Of a stretch of DNA of 64,000 bases, positions 1 through 7,733 are shown piece after piece. The position numbers and the translations under genes are program-made. The notes below the pieces were generated by a model that made no database searches, was not told the origin of the DNA, and saw only the letters and a list, made by a program, of their open reading frames with translations. The first letter of the stretch is position 1; the number at the start of each line of letters is the position of its first letter. The stretch is from Rhizobiales bacterium dw_265 (GTDB taxonomy: Bacteria > Pseudomonadota > Alphaproteobacteria > Micropepsales > Micropepsaceae). The stretch lies in NCBI GenBank assembly GCA_018449595.1, contig JAAVUU010000008.1:62001-126000 (forward strand), read 5' to 3'.

Positions 1-747
1 CAGGCCCTCGTGGTCGGCGTTGAGACGCCTTCGATCGGTCGGGTCTTTGAAGCCAGTCCCGGCGAGCCTTGTCTGGTCCTGGCCTTCGAGTTGGATCTGG
101 CGATCATGCGGAGTGTCGCGGAGGGACTCGACACCCCGCCAAGGATTAGCGGAGAACAAGGCCGCGGCGTGTTTGTGACCGACTTCCAGGGTCCGCTTGC
201 CGATTGTGCCTTGCGCTTGGTCCGGCTGCTCGATACGCCAAAGGCGATCCCGACACTCTACCCTGTCATCATGCGCGAGATTTGCTATTGGCTTCTGACT
301 GGCCCGCACGGCGGAGATGTGGCGAGAATGAGCCTTGCGAACAGCCCGTCGCAGCCGGTGATGCGGGCCATGCAGAGTTTGCGAAAGCGTTTCAGAGAGA
401 CGGTTCGGATCGAGGAATTAGCTGCGATCGCACAGATGAGCCCTTCTGCCTTCCATCGTCAATTTAAGACGCTAACTGCGCTGACCCCGCTCCAATATCA
501 GAAGCATCTCCGATTGCTGGAGGCCCGCCGGCTGATGATTTCAAGCGCCGTCAATGTCGAGGCGGCGTCCTTCCGGGTCGGCTATGAAAGCCCGTCACAG
601 TTCAGCCGCGAATATACCCGCATGTTCGGTACGCCGCCAAAACGTGATGCGAAGCAAATGCATACCATGCTTGGAAAAGGCCGGCCTCTAGCAGACGCGG
701 GGTTGATGGCGGGTGATCGTCAACGGTCCGATCACCTTCAAAGCTGA
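1..747 (+). CDS. AraC-type transcriptional regulator (5' end outside window)
   Basis: This is a one-component DNA-binding regulator. The frame is open from base 1, and the text before the first usable start (GTG at 10) still reads like the AraC N-terminal domain family (PF06719: VETPSIGRVFEASPGEP), so the gene begins left of the window. The C-terminal third carries two AraC helix-turn-helix units. One is around IEELAAIAQMSPSAFHRQFK and the other around the conserved GYESPSQFSREYTRMFG stretch. Members of this family are usually about 290-300 residues, so roughly 50 residues are missing. No target gene is evident downstream, because the next gene is a toxin-antitoxin pair about 380 bases away. 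The family call is firm; ligand and targets are unknown. Confidence 0.88.
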   Translation, partial: QALVVGVETPSIGRVFEASPGEPCLVLAFELDLAIMRSVAEGLDTPPRISGEQGRGVFVTDFQGPLADCALRLVRLLDTPKAIPTLYPVIMREICYWLLTGPHGGDVARMSLANSPSQPVMRAMQSLRKRFRETVRIEELAAIAQMSPSAFHRQFKTLTALTPLQYQKHLRLLEARRLMISSAVNVEAASFRVGYESPSQFSREYTRMFGTPPKRDAKQMHTMLGKGRPLADAGLMAGDRQRSDHLQS

Positions 748-1105
748 ACAACCACGCGCTTAGTGCAGCGAGCGAATATAGCCGATCACTCATCGGCTCT
801 GCTTATGCTTCTTCTGCTTTGCCTGGAATTGCTCCATCCGCACGTTGAGACGGTCATTCGCAAAGCACCTCCATGACGCAGGAGAAAATACTATGGCGGG
901 CTCCGTGCGAGCATTGCAAGTTTCCCAGGGCATGGGCTGCTTCATTCGATCTGTGGCGGAAAGATCGAACTCCAGATGCCATGCGGTTCACAAGGGGGCC
1001 AAAATGCTCCGGTAAAGAACTGAGTAGCGGAGAGAAAAATCTACCAAAAATAGATGGTGTGCTGATCCGGCGAACGCCGGCCTATCCTTGATAGATTGGG
1101 CTTTA
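748..1105. other. intergenic region, no confident gene
   Basis: About 360 bases separate the AraC-type gene from the toxin-antitoxin promoter. Short open frames exist on both strands but none has a recognisable family, a good ribosome site or coding-like composition. The minus strand around 790-850 encodes a lysine/glutamine-rich tail (MEQFQAKQKKHKQSR then stop) that could be a gene remnant. I see no terminator or RNA gene. Confidence 0.4.
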
Positions 1106-1124
1106 CAGGTGTATCACCAGGTGT
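1106..1124. promoter_or_regulatory. candidate autoregulatory operator of the toxin-antitoxin pair
   Basis: Two CAGGTGT direct repeats (1106-1112 and 1118-1124) are 12 bases apart, and the inverted repeat GGTG-TAT-CACC (1108-1118) lies across them. A TATATA sequence follows at 1125-1130, just before the toxin start. Type II antitoxins with an XRE fold commonly bind such sites over their own promoter. Placement and symmetry support the call; the binding is inferred. Confidence 0.4.
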
Positions 1125-1131
1125 TATATAG

Positions 1132-1497
1132 ATGATGAGGCAGGTTGAGACTCCAGGCCGTCTTTTCAAGACCGCCTGGTTTTCCAAGGCGGCACGCAAA
1201 GCCCGGATTTCGGATGCCGAGCTTTGCGAGGCAATGGCCGAAGTGATGATGGGCCTGTGTGACGATCTTGGCGGTGGCGTTTTCAAGAAGCGCCTCAACA
1301 AGAACATGCACCGGAGTATCATTGCGGCGAAGGGTGCGAGGTATTGGGTTTACGCCTACCTGTTCGCCAAGAAGGACCGGGCAAATATCAGCCCGGACGA
1401 ACTGGTTGAATTTCGGAAGCTCGCCACGCTCTACGCTGCAAAGACCGGAGCGGACATTCTGCAGGAGATCGAGGCGGGGGAACTGGTGGAGATATGA
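1132..1497 (+). CDS. HigB/RelE-family toxin (type II toxin-antitoxin)
   Basis: This 121-residue protein belongs to the RelE/HigB-like toxins (PF06296 type), which act as ribosome-dependent or free mRNA interferases. Recognisable stretches are the FKTAWFSKAARKARISD start, the GGGVFKKRLN core and the basic AAKGARYWVYAYLFAKKDRANI segment, where the family places its RNA-contacting residues. Length is normal for the family. The toxin gene comes first and the antitoxin second, the HigBA order. The toxin stop (TGA 1495-1497) is one base from the antitoxin ATG, so translation is coupled. Two adjacent ATGs (1132 and 1135) are both possible starts. The pair appears intact. Confidence 0.85.
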   Translation: MMRQVETPGRLFKTAWFSKAARKARISDAELCEAMAEVMMGLCDDLGGGVFKKRLNKNMHRSIIAAKGARYWVYAYLFAKKDRANISPDELVEFRKLATLYAAKTGADILQEIEAGELVEI

Positions 1498-1498
1498 A

Positions 1499-1822
1499 AT
1501 GACGACGAAGCGGAAGTTCAAGAGCGACGCCTTCGAGGCCATCCATAGCAACGTGTCCGGCATGTATCGCGCCGGCACGATTGACAAAGCGACGATGCGC
1601 GAGTTTGACGAAAGCTGCCTTGCGGTGCCGCCGGAAATTGAACCGGCGCAGATCAAGCGTCTGCGCGAAAAGAACCACGTCAGCCAGCCGGTGTTCGCAC
1701 GTTACCTCAACACCAGCGAAAGCACCGTCAAGCAATGGGAGACGGGAGCTAAAAGACCTAGCGGCTTGGCTCTAAAACTTTTGGCTATTGTGCAAAAACA
1801 TGGATTGCAGATTCTAGGTTAA
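1499..1822 (+). CDS. XRE/HigA-type antitoxin
   Basis: This 107-residue protein has an N-terminal arm (TKRKFKSDAFEAIHSNVSGMYRAG) typical of antitoxins paired with PF06296 toxins. A helix-turn-helix at about residues 50-90 follows (IKRLREKNHVSQPVFARYL, then STVKQWETGAKRPSG). It should neutralise the upstream toxin and repress the shared promoter. The ATG at 1499 was chosen because it lies one base after the toxin stop and gives the family's usual length; the frame is also open further upstream inside the toxin gene. No stop or frameshift interrupts the domain. Confidence 0.87.
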   Translation: MTTKRKFKSDAFEAIHSNVSGMYRAGTIDKATMREFDESCLAVPPEIEPAQIKRLREKNHVSQPVFARYLNTSESTVKQWETGAKRPSGLALKLLAIVQKHGLQILG

Positions 1823-1904
1823 CGCCACGCTGACGACGCAGCGCAAGCTGGTGCCCTTGGACAGCGCGGACAGGTAAGCTGATGGCAAAAGGACCGGCGG
1901 GACG

Positions 1905-2489
1905 GTGATGGCCGAGACATTTGAACGGCAATTGGCGAGGGTGTCGGGGAGGGTACACCGGGTCTACATGAATGACCATCAGCATCGCATGGAAAACGGC
2001 CTATCTTATTATTGGAACAAGGCCGATGATCTGCGTAAGGGGGCGGAGATATTGATGGCCGCCGGCGGGTCGCGCGATTGTGGGGCAATGTTGGCCGGTA
2101 TGGCGCTGGAAGTGCTGCTCAAGGGCATCGCGCGGGCACTCGACAACCCTCCCGCCAACGCTCACCACAGGTTGGCCGACTTGGCGGACCATGTGGGGAT
2201 CGCGGTCAGCGATGACGAGCGGGTGCTGTTGCAGGCGATGAGCGAGCATATCTATTGGGCTGGCCGCTATCCCTCGCCCCGGGTCGCCGAAGACTGGAAC
2301 AGAGTATGGGAGATTCAGGAAAAGCAGGGCAGAGGAGCAGGCAAACTCGCTGCCATGGATAACGCCAGCCGTATAGTGTCGATCGGTACCTTCCGGCAAA
2401 TCTGGGCGAAGCTCGCAGCGTATTTCGACAAGGCACAGCAGTCGCGCTTCGAAAGCGCGGCATACACCTGGGACAGACTTGGAGGGTGA
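1905..2489 (+). CDS. HEPN-like domain protein
   Basis: This 194-residue protein is probably all alpha-helical. The stretch AGMALEVLLKGIARALDN followed by HHRLADLADHVGI and a RYPSP segment matches the general pattern of HEPN-domain proteins. These often sit in toxin-antitoxin or defence contexts, or bind nucleotides. The catalytic Rx4-6H motif of HEPN ribonucleases is not obvious, so an RNase role is not supported. The start is GTG at 1905 or ATG at 1908, with a weak purine-rich ribosome site (GGGACGG) just before. The gene sits 80 bases after the antitoxin on the same strand and could travel with the same accessory island. Family assignment is tentative. Confidence 0.55.
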   Translation: MMAETFERQLARVSGRVHRVYMNDHQHRMENGLSYYWNKADDLRKGAEILMAAGGSRDCGAMLAGMALEVLLKGIARALDNPPANAHHRLADLADHVGIAVSDDERVLLQAMSEHIYWAGRYPSPRVAEDWNRVWEIQEKQGRGAGKLAAMDNASRIVSIGTFRQIWAKLAAYFDKAQQSRFESAAYTWDRLGG

Positions 2490-2723
2490 GACGGTCTTCT
2501 GAGATCTTCACCGAGATAAATGGAGATGGCGCAACCCGCGCGTGTCGAACAGTCTAGTAGCGGCGTGCTCGCGGTGAACCGGGACGGAAGGGCGGCTCTG
2601 GAAGGTGTATTTGCCTAGACAAACCAGAGAGCTCCGCCGCGACACCACGAGGCAAATTTCTGTTATGATTTCGGAAGCTTGGGTGCTGGCCGCGATTGGC
2701 GATGGCTCGGCTGCGAATAGGAA

Positions 2724-3509
2724 ATGCGCCAGCGGTTTGCGATGTGGTCAAGCGAGACGTGTCCGATATCCCGCCAGACGCGGTTTGCACAGCGTCGGAC
2801 GGCAAAAATCGCGCGAGCTGCGGCCGCCGGGGCGCTGATGCTATTCAGTTCCGCGCAGGCCGATGAGACGGGCTTGGCGGCACCGCAGCCCGGCCGGTTG
2901 CATCGTTATCATATCGCCCCGCAGCCTCTGAGTTCCGCCCTGGAGGCTTTTGCGACAGAGACGGGGGGACAGGTTCTCTATGACCGTCCGGCTGGCGGCG
3001 AGCCGGCATCACCGGGCGTTGACGGTTATTTGTCACGCGAAGATGCCTTGGCGGCCATTCTGCACGGGACAGGGTTGATGGCCCGCTTCAATAGTTCCAA
3101 TGACATTGTGCTAGGACCTATTGCGCAGTCTGGCGTGAATGGGGTGACAACAGGACCGCCGCCCATAGGTATTCCGATGCTGACGTTGGATACGCTGGAT
3201 GCTAGTTCGGCTGCATCGGGCGACGATGATTTGCTGCGGCAATCCTATATCCGCCTTATCCGAAACAGCGTGCGCCAGGCCCTCATGGCCGATCATCGTA
3301 CCGCCACCGGCGACTACACCGTAATGCTCCAGCTTTGGATATCGCATGATGGCCATGTGCAACGTATCGCGTTGTTGACTCCCTCGGGCGACAAAGACCG
3401 AGATGAGGCCATCGCAGAAGTCCTTCATTCCCTGGTCATCAGTGCCGATCCACCGCCGGACATTTCACAGCCTGTGCGCATCGGAATACATAGCCGTCCT
3501 GCGGGCTGA
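2724..3509 (+). CDS. periplasmic STN domain - TonB C-terminal domain protein
   Basis: This 261-residue protein has a basic start, a hydrophobic stretch (about residues 32-44) and a likely signal-peptidase site (SSAQA|DE). An STN domain (secretin/TonB short N-terminus) follows at about residues 60-130 (YHIAPQPLSSALEAFATETG, then GYLSREDALAAILHGTGL). A TonB_C-type domain occupies about 185-260. STN domains on TonB-dependent receptors normally contact FecR-type anti-sigma regulators, and TonB_C domains contact outer-membrane TonB boxes. Here both sit on one protein that, if the signal peptide is cleaved, has no membrane anchor, so it could not be driven directly by ExbBD. It lies just before the TpsB operon but is separated by a terminator. 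A bridging or signalling role towards the FecR at 31 kb is inferred. Confidence 0.75.
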   Translation: MRQRFAMWSSETCPISRQTRFAQRRTAKIARAAAAGALMLFSSAQADETGLAAPQPGRLHRYHIAPQPLSSALEAFATETGGQVLYDRPAGGEPASPGVDGYLSREDALAAILHGTGLMARFNSSNDIVLGPIAQSGVNGVTTGPPPIGIPMLTLDTLDASSAASGDDDLLRQSYIRLIRNSVRQALMADHRTATGDYTVMLQLWISHDGHVQRIALLTPSGDKDRDEAIAEVLHSLVISADPPPDISQPVRIGIHSRPAG

Positions 3510-3654
3510 GCCGCGCCATGCCGAATGGACGAGCATATGTGACATTGTGCGTTGGCGTTCCTTGATGCTTTGCCTTGCCTCTTTCCGTCCGCATCGATTA
3601 ACAGTGTGATCGCGCTCAGGTCGTTACTTCCTCCCCGAACTGTAGCGAACACTT

Positions 3655-3687
3655 GCGCTCCGCCAATTTGGCGGAGCGCGTTTTATT
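3655..3687 (+). terminator. Rho-independent terminator
   Basis: A perfect 10-bp stem (GCGCTCCGCC / GGCGGAGCGC) with a 5-base AATTT loop is followed by G and TTTTATT. It ends the STN-TonB_C transcript and insulates the downstream tpsB operon, which has its own promoter element at 3733. Confidence 0.85.
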
Positions 3688-3732
3688 GCGCATGCTGGCC
3701 TTAAGGCCTACCTGTCACAGCGCGTGTGCCAC

Positions 3733-3763
3733 TGACGCAAAACCTTCACCAAAATCGGTGTCG
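3733..3763 (+). promoter_or_regulatory. shared bipartite promoter-like element, copy A (before tpsB)
   Basis: TGACGCAAAACCTTCA (3733-3748), ten bases, then TGTCG (3759-3763). This is one of five copies of the same 31-bp layout in the window. It points towards tpsB, whose chosen start is 265 bases downstream. It resembles a -35/-10 pair and is inferred to be an ECF sigma promoter, probably for the sigma factor at 30.4 kb. Confidence 0.6.
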
Positions 3764-4028
3764 TCTCCAGTTCCCTGGCTTTGTCTCTATCCCGAGCGGG
3801 TATGGGCGGATACGGCATTGGCGTGCCGGTTCGGCAAATCCTCAAAAAGCGGGACTGGGTGGGGCGAAAATCCTGCTTGGGCCGACATGGGTAATGGAAT
3901 CTGTTCCGGGCGATGTACGGCGCAAGCGTCGGAGCAGTTCTCGGAGCGTGGTTGACGCTCGGCCTGTAGATGGCCGGATGCTGGGTGGCACAGTCGTGGT
4001 TTATGCTCCTTTTTCACGCAAAGCCCCC

Positions 4029-5747
4029 ATGGTGGCTTCTGCATCGTCTTTTTATAATCTGGACCCGAAGCTGCGTGGCGAGGTGCCGGCCTCACGGACA
4101 ACTGTGCGGGTATGGGCTATCGGCAGTGTGGCGGCAATTATTCTGGGCTGCGCCGGCTGGTCGACGGCGGATGCTCAATCACCGCCAGCTGGGGCAACAA
4201 CCGCGGCTTCGTCGGCGGCCCAGCCGGAGCCTACCTTCGATATTCAAGCGATTGACGTTGCGGGCAATACACTGCTGGACGAGGCGGCGCTCGATGCTGC
4301 GATTTATCCCCATATCGGTCCTAAGCGGACGCGCGATGACGTGATTGCCGCGCAGAAGGATCTGCAGGAGGCCTACCGCGCCAAGGGGTATCAATCGGTC
4401 ATCGTGGAAATTCCGCCGCAGACGGTGCGGGAAGGTGTCATCAAGCTTCATGTCGTCGAAGAATCGATTGGGCGCGTGCGTGTGGTCGGTTCGAAATACC
4501 ATTCCCTGACGCGGGTGCGGCAAGCCATACCGGCGATTGCTGAAGGCAAGGTCACCAACTTTGGCGAGGCTGAAGCGCAGATCGCTGAATCCAATCGCCT
4601 GCCGGACCGTCAGGTGACACCCATCATCCGGGCGGGCGCGGTGCCCGGAACGCTGGACGTCGATCTACAGGTCAGTGATCAGGAGCCGGTACATGGCAGT
4701 GTCGAACTCAACAACGACAACAGCCCCTCGACCGATCCCCTGCGGCTGAATGTCAATTTGCGGTACGACAATCTCTGGCAGTTGGGGCACAGCATTTCGG
4801 CAACTTATGCCGTGGCGCCGCAGGATCGGGGCCAGTCCGAGGTCTATGCCGGCTCTTATATAGCGCCGATCTGGGATACGCCCATCACCCTGTTGCTCTA
4901 TGGCTATAACTCCAACAGCGATTTCGCGACCCTCGGCGCGGTCGATGTCCTCGGCAAGGGGTTTGCGATCGGCGCCCGGGCGATCTATCAGCTGCCGTCC
5001 TTTGGCAGTTACACCCACAGCCTGTCGGCGGGGTTCGACTTCAAGCATTTCTTCGAGTTCATCCAGGTGACGGCCGGAGACTTCACCTGCGCCACGGGCA
5101 CCTCGGATGCGAACACCAGCTGCGGCGCGGTCGACTATGTACCTTTCTATGGCTCCTATACCATCCGCAGGCAGGCCGAATCGACAAGCTCAGCGACTTT
5201 TGCCTTCACAGCCAATTTCCGTGGCATCGGCGCCAATGACGCCGGCTTTCAGACCAAGCGGGCCAACGCCCAGGCGAATTTCATTCACGCCAATATCGAT
5301 CTGGAGCATATCCAGCCCTGGTGGTTCGGGTTTGAGACCGACAGCCGCATCTCGGGGCAAATCACCGACACGCCGCTGGTGTCGAGCGAACAAATCTCCG
5401 CCGGTGGCTCCAATTCCGTCCGCGGCTATCTCGAATCCGAGGCGGTTGGCGACGACGGCATCACCGGCACATTCGAGATTCGTAGCCCGGTCCTGCTCAA
5501 GGGGCTGGCCAATGTCCTGGACAATTGGCGTCTCTACACGTTCTTCGACGCCGGCAGACTCTGGGTTCTCAAGCCGCAGGCCGACCAGACCAAGCGGTTC
5601 TTACTCGATAGCACCGGGGTGGGTACGCGGTTCGATCTCACCCAGCATTTCCACGGCGATGTCGATGTCGCCTTTCCCTTGCGCGATGGCCCCACCCATC
5701 CGGAAGGCCGTCCCTATATCAATTTCAGTGTGAAAGCGGAGTTTTGA
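4029..5747 (+). CDS. TpsB two-partner-secretion transporter (ShlB/FhaC/HecB family)
   Basis: This outer-membrane beta-barrel secretes a TpsA exoprotein, here most likely the haemagglutinin encoded at 14-26.7 kb. From the ATG at 4029 the protein is 572 residues. It has a signal peptide with its hydrophobic core at about 29-43 and a likely cut after STADA. A POTRA region follows at about 65-145 (FDIQAIDVAGNTLLDEAALD, then LQEAYRAKGYQSVIVEIP), with a second POTRA-like part before the barrel. The L6-loop VRGY motif conserved in Omp85/TpsB proteins is present (SNSVRGYLESEAVG), and the protein ends in phenylalanine, as barrel proteins do. The frame is open much further upstream, to 3726, but that text is not protein-like. 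The next gene starts one base after the stop. Family call is firm, start is moderate. Confidence 0.88.
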   Translation: MVASASSFYNLDPKLRGEVPASRTTVRVWAIGSVAAIILGCAGWSTADAQSPPAGATTAASSAAQPEPTFDIQAIDVAGNTLLDEAALDAAIYPHIGPKRTRDDVIAAQKDLQEAYRAKGYQSVIVEIPPQTVREGVIKLHVVEESIGRVRVVGSKYHSLTRVRQAIPAIAEGKVTNFGEAEAQIAESNRLPDRQVTPIIRAGAVPGTLDVDLQVSDQEPVHGSVELNNDNSPSTDPLRLNVNLRYDNLWQLGHSISATYAVAPQDRGQSEVYAGSYIAPIWDTPITLLLYGYNSNSDFATLGAVDVLGKGFAIGARAIYQLPSFGSYTHSLSAGFDFKHFFEFIQVTAGDFTCATGTSDANTSCGAVDYVPFYGSYTIRRQAESTSSATFAFTANFRGIGANDAGFQTKRANAQANFIHANIDLEHIQPWWFGFETDSRISGQITDTPLVSSEQISAGGSNSVRGYLESEAVGDDGITGTFEIRSPVLLKGLANVLDNWRLYTFFDAGRLWVLKPQADQTKRFLLDSTGVGTRFDLTQHFHGDVDVAFPLRDGPTHPEGRPYINFSVKAEF

Positions 5748-5748
5748 C

Positions 5749-7557
5749 ATGGCGCTCCTGACCAATCGTCCTTCAAGGTTTTGGGCCCGTCTTGCCAGTG
5801 GGCTTGCCGGCTTGGCATTGCTGATCCTCGGTGTGCCGGCCCATGCCGACGATTGGTGGCAGAAAGACTGGTCCTATCGCAAACAGATCACCATCGATAC
5901 CTCCTCGAAGGGCGGCAATATCGCCCAGAGCATCGGCCGCGCGCCTCTGCTGATCCGCCTGCATACCGGCAACTTCAAATTCGACGATGCCAGTCCCAAT
6001 GGCGCCGATCTTCGCTTCGTTACCGCCGACGGCAAGCCCTTGACCTATCATATCGAAAGCTTCGACCCGCTCCTGGGAGTCGCGACGATCTGGGTGGATG
6101 TCCCGTCATTCCCCACCAATGCGGCCACCACCGTGTGGATGTATTACGGCAACAAAGGCGCGACGGCGGCGGTCGATACACCCGGTACCTTCGATTCCAA
6201 CTATGTCGCGGTCTATCACTTCGACACGGCGGCCGGCACGCCTCCGAAAGATAAGACTGCCTACGCCAACAATCCTCAGTCAGCGCCTGCATCGATTGAC
6301 GATGGTTCGATCATCGGCAAGGGCGCCCGCTTTGCTGGCAATGGCGCGATGCTCATTCCGGCCAGCCAGTCTTTGGCCGTGCCGGCCGGCGGTCTCTTCA
6401 CCTTCTCCGCCTGGGTGCATCCCGACGCGGCGCAGCCCAACATCGCGCTCTATGCCCGCCGTGACGGGACCAGCTCGCTAGTGATCGGCCTGAACCAGAA
6501 CGTCCCGTTCGTAACGGCCGGTGGCCAGCAGATCACCGGGACGACGGCCTTGCCGCAAGGACAATGGAGCCATGTGGCTTTCGTCTCTGACGGTCATACC
6601 TTGACCCTTTACGTCAATGGCAAGACGACAGGTGCTACGAGTGGCTCGCTCCCTGCTTTGAACTCGCCCATCGCGGTCGGTGGAGATGTACCTGGGGGTA
6701 GCCTGGCTGGCTTCACGGGCGGCATGGACGAAGTCCGCTTCTCCAAGGTCGCGCGTTCGCCTGCGCTGATCGCCATGGATGCTTCCTCGCAGGGCCAGGA
6801 TACCCATCTTGTGGTGTTCGGTGCCGACGAGAAGCAGGCGGGATTCAGTTTCGGTTATATCGGGGTCATCATCAAATCGGTGACGGTCGATGCCTGGGTG
6901 GTCATTACCATCCTTCTGCTGATGGCGATCACCTCCTGGTATGTGATGTGGACCAAAGCCAGCTATGTCAACCAGGTCGACAAAGCCAATGACCGGTTCT
7001 TGAAACTCTTCCGTTCGCACGGCGACGATCCGCTGGCGCTGACCCATCCGGAGCGTGCCGAAGCCAGTCGCGTGGCCAATTCGTCGATCTATCGGGTCTA
7101 TCGTGCCGGTGCCGACGAAATCGAGCGCCGCGCCGCCCAGGATGGCCGCGTCGCGCTGAGCGCGGAGGCGATGCCGGTCATTCGTGCGGTGATGGACGCC
7201 AGCCTGACACGGGAAAATCAACACCTGGCCAGGTCGATGGTGCTGCTCACCATCTCGATCTCCGGTGGCCCATTTCTCGGCCTGCTGGGCACCGTGGTCG
7301 GCGTGATGATTACCTTTGCGGCGATCGCGGCGGCGGGCGATGTCAACGTCAACGCGATCGCGCCAGGTATTTCGGCGGCACTGCTGGCGACCGTCACCGG
7401 CCTGTTCGTCGCGATCCCGGCGCTGTTCGGTTACAACTATATCTTGACGCGCAACAAGGCGGTGTCGGCGAATATGATCGTGTTCGTCGATGAGTTCGTC
7501 ACGCGGGTCTATGAGAACTATCGTGAGCATCGGCCGGTGCGCGCCTACCAGTCATGA
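5749..7557 (+). CDS. DUF2341 - LamG lectin-like - ExbB/TolQ proton-channel fusion
   Basis: This 602-residue hybrid starts with a signal peptide (cut near GVPAHA|DD). A DUF2341 module follows at about 35-140, with WWQKDWSYRKQITID at its start and TTVWMYYGNKGA at its end. A concanavalin/LamG-like domain spans about 190-335 (FTFSAWVHPDA, LTLYVNGKTTG, GGMDEVRFSKVARS). The last 230 residues are a MotA/TolQ/ExbB domain with membrane helices at about 379-398, 496-526 and 539-562. ExbB with ExbD normally uses the proton gradient to energise TonB. Here a periplasmic carbohydrate-binding-like head is joined to the motor. The third helix reads GISAALLATVTGL, where E. coli ExbB and TolQ have Glu after the third residue (E176 in ExbB); this protein has Ala543. 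The gene sits in an operon with tpsB, exbD and tonB. Confidence 0.9.
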   Translation: MALLTNRPSRFWARLASGLAGLALLILGVPAHADDWWQKDWSYRKQITIDTSSKGGNIAQSIGRAPLLIRLHTGNFKFDDASPNGADLRFVTADGKPLTYHIESFDPLLGVATIWVDVPSFPTNAATTVWMYYGNKGATAAVDTPGTFDSNYVAVYHFDTAAGTPPKDKTAYANNPQSAPASIDDGSIIGKGARFAGNGAMLIPASQSLAVPAGGLFTFSAWVHPDAAQPNIALYARRDGTSSLVIGLNQNVPFVTAGGQQITGTTALPQGQWSHVAFVSDGHTLTLYVNGKTTGATSGSLPALNSPIAVGGDVPGGSLAGFTGGMDEVRFSKVARSPALIAMDASSQGQDTHLVVFGADEKQAGFSFGYIGVIIKSVTVDAWVVITILLLMAITSWYVMWTKASYVNQVDKANDRFLKLFRSHGDDPLALTHPERAEASRVANSSIYRVYRAGADEIERRAAQDGRVALSAEAMPVIRAVMDASLTRENQHLARSMVLLTISISGGPFLGLLGTVVGVMITFAAIAAAGDVNVNAIAPGISAALLATVTGLFVAIPALFGYNYILTRNKAVSANMIVFVDEFVTRVYENYREHRPVRAYQS

Positions 7558-7565
7558 GGACGCCG

Positions 7566-7721
7566 ATGCCAAGGAAAAGACGGCACAGACGCCGCAGGAC
7601 CCGCCTGGAGGCGCGCCTTCGAGACGCGGCTTTCATCCTGGCGGTGCTCGCGATCGAGATCGCCGGCTGTCTTCGGGCGGTTCGCCGTTCCGCGGAACCA
7701 ACACCGCTCGCGCGGATTTAG
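7566..7721 (+). CDS. candidate 51-residue basic single-span membrane protein
   Basis: A short open frame fills the gap between the exbB fusion and exbD. It begins with ATG at 7566, eight bases after the exbB stop, and has a good ribosome site (GAGGA at 7556-7560, overlapping the stop). The product starts with a very basic cluster (MPRKRRHRRRRTR), followed by one hydrophobic span (AAFILAVLAIEIAGCL) and a short polar tail. That layout fits a small inner-membrane protein with its N-terminus in the cytoplasm. No family is recognised. It could be an accessory subunit of the ExbB-ExbD-TonB complex. Because high-GC DNA often has chance frames, the evidence is the ribosome site, position and topology only. 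Confidence 0.55.
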   Translation: MPRKRRHRRRRTRLEARLRDAAFILAVLAIEIAGCLRAVRRSAEPTPLARI

Positions 7722-7733
7722 GGAACGCCCTTC

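Noticed and set aside
873..1091. 72-codon plus-strand frame before the toxin-antitoxin pair
   Set aside because: No ribosome site, family or coding-like pattern; it could be a remnant but nothing supports a gene.
1823..1904. Short gene remnants between the antitoxin and the HEPN-like gene (ending in ADR-stop and AGR-stop)
   Set aside because: Too short to identify; they may be chance frames.
3764..4028. Possible riboswitch in the tpsB leader
   Set aside because: I looked for cobalamin, c-di-GMP and similar core motifs and found none at the right arrangement.
3726..4028. N-terminal extension of TpsB to an upstream start at 3726
   Set aside because: The extra 101 residues are Arg/Gly-rich, come before the signal peptide and would overlap the promoter-like element A.
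6478..7530. 350-codon minus-strand open frame
   Set aside because: It is antisense to the DUF2341-LamG-ExbB fusion; rich in Arg, His and Asp and without any recognisable domain.
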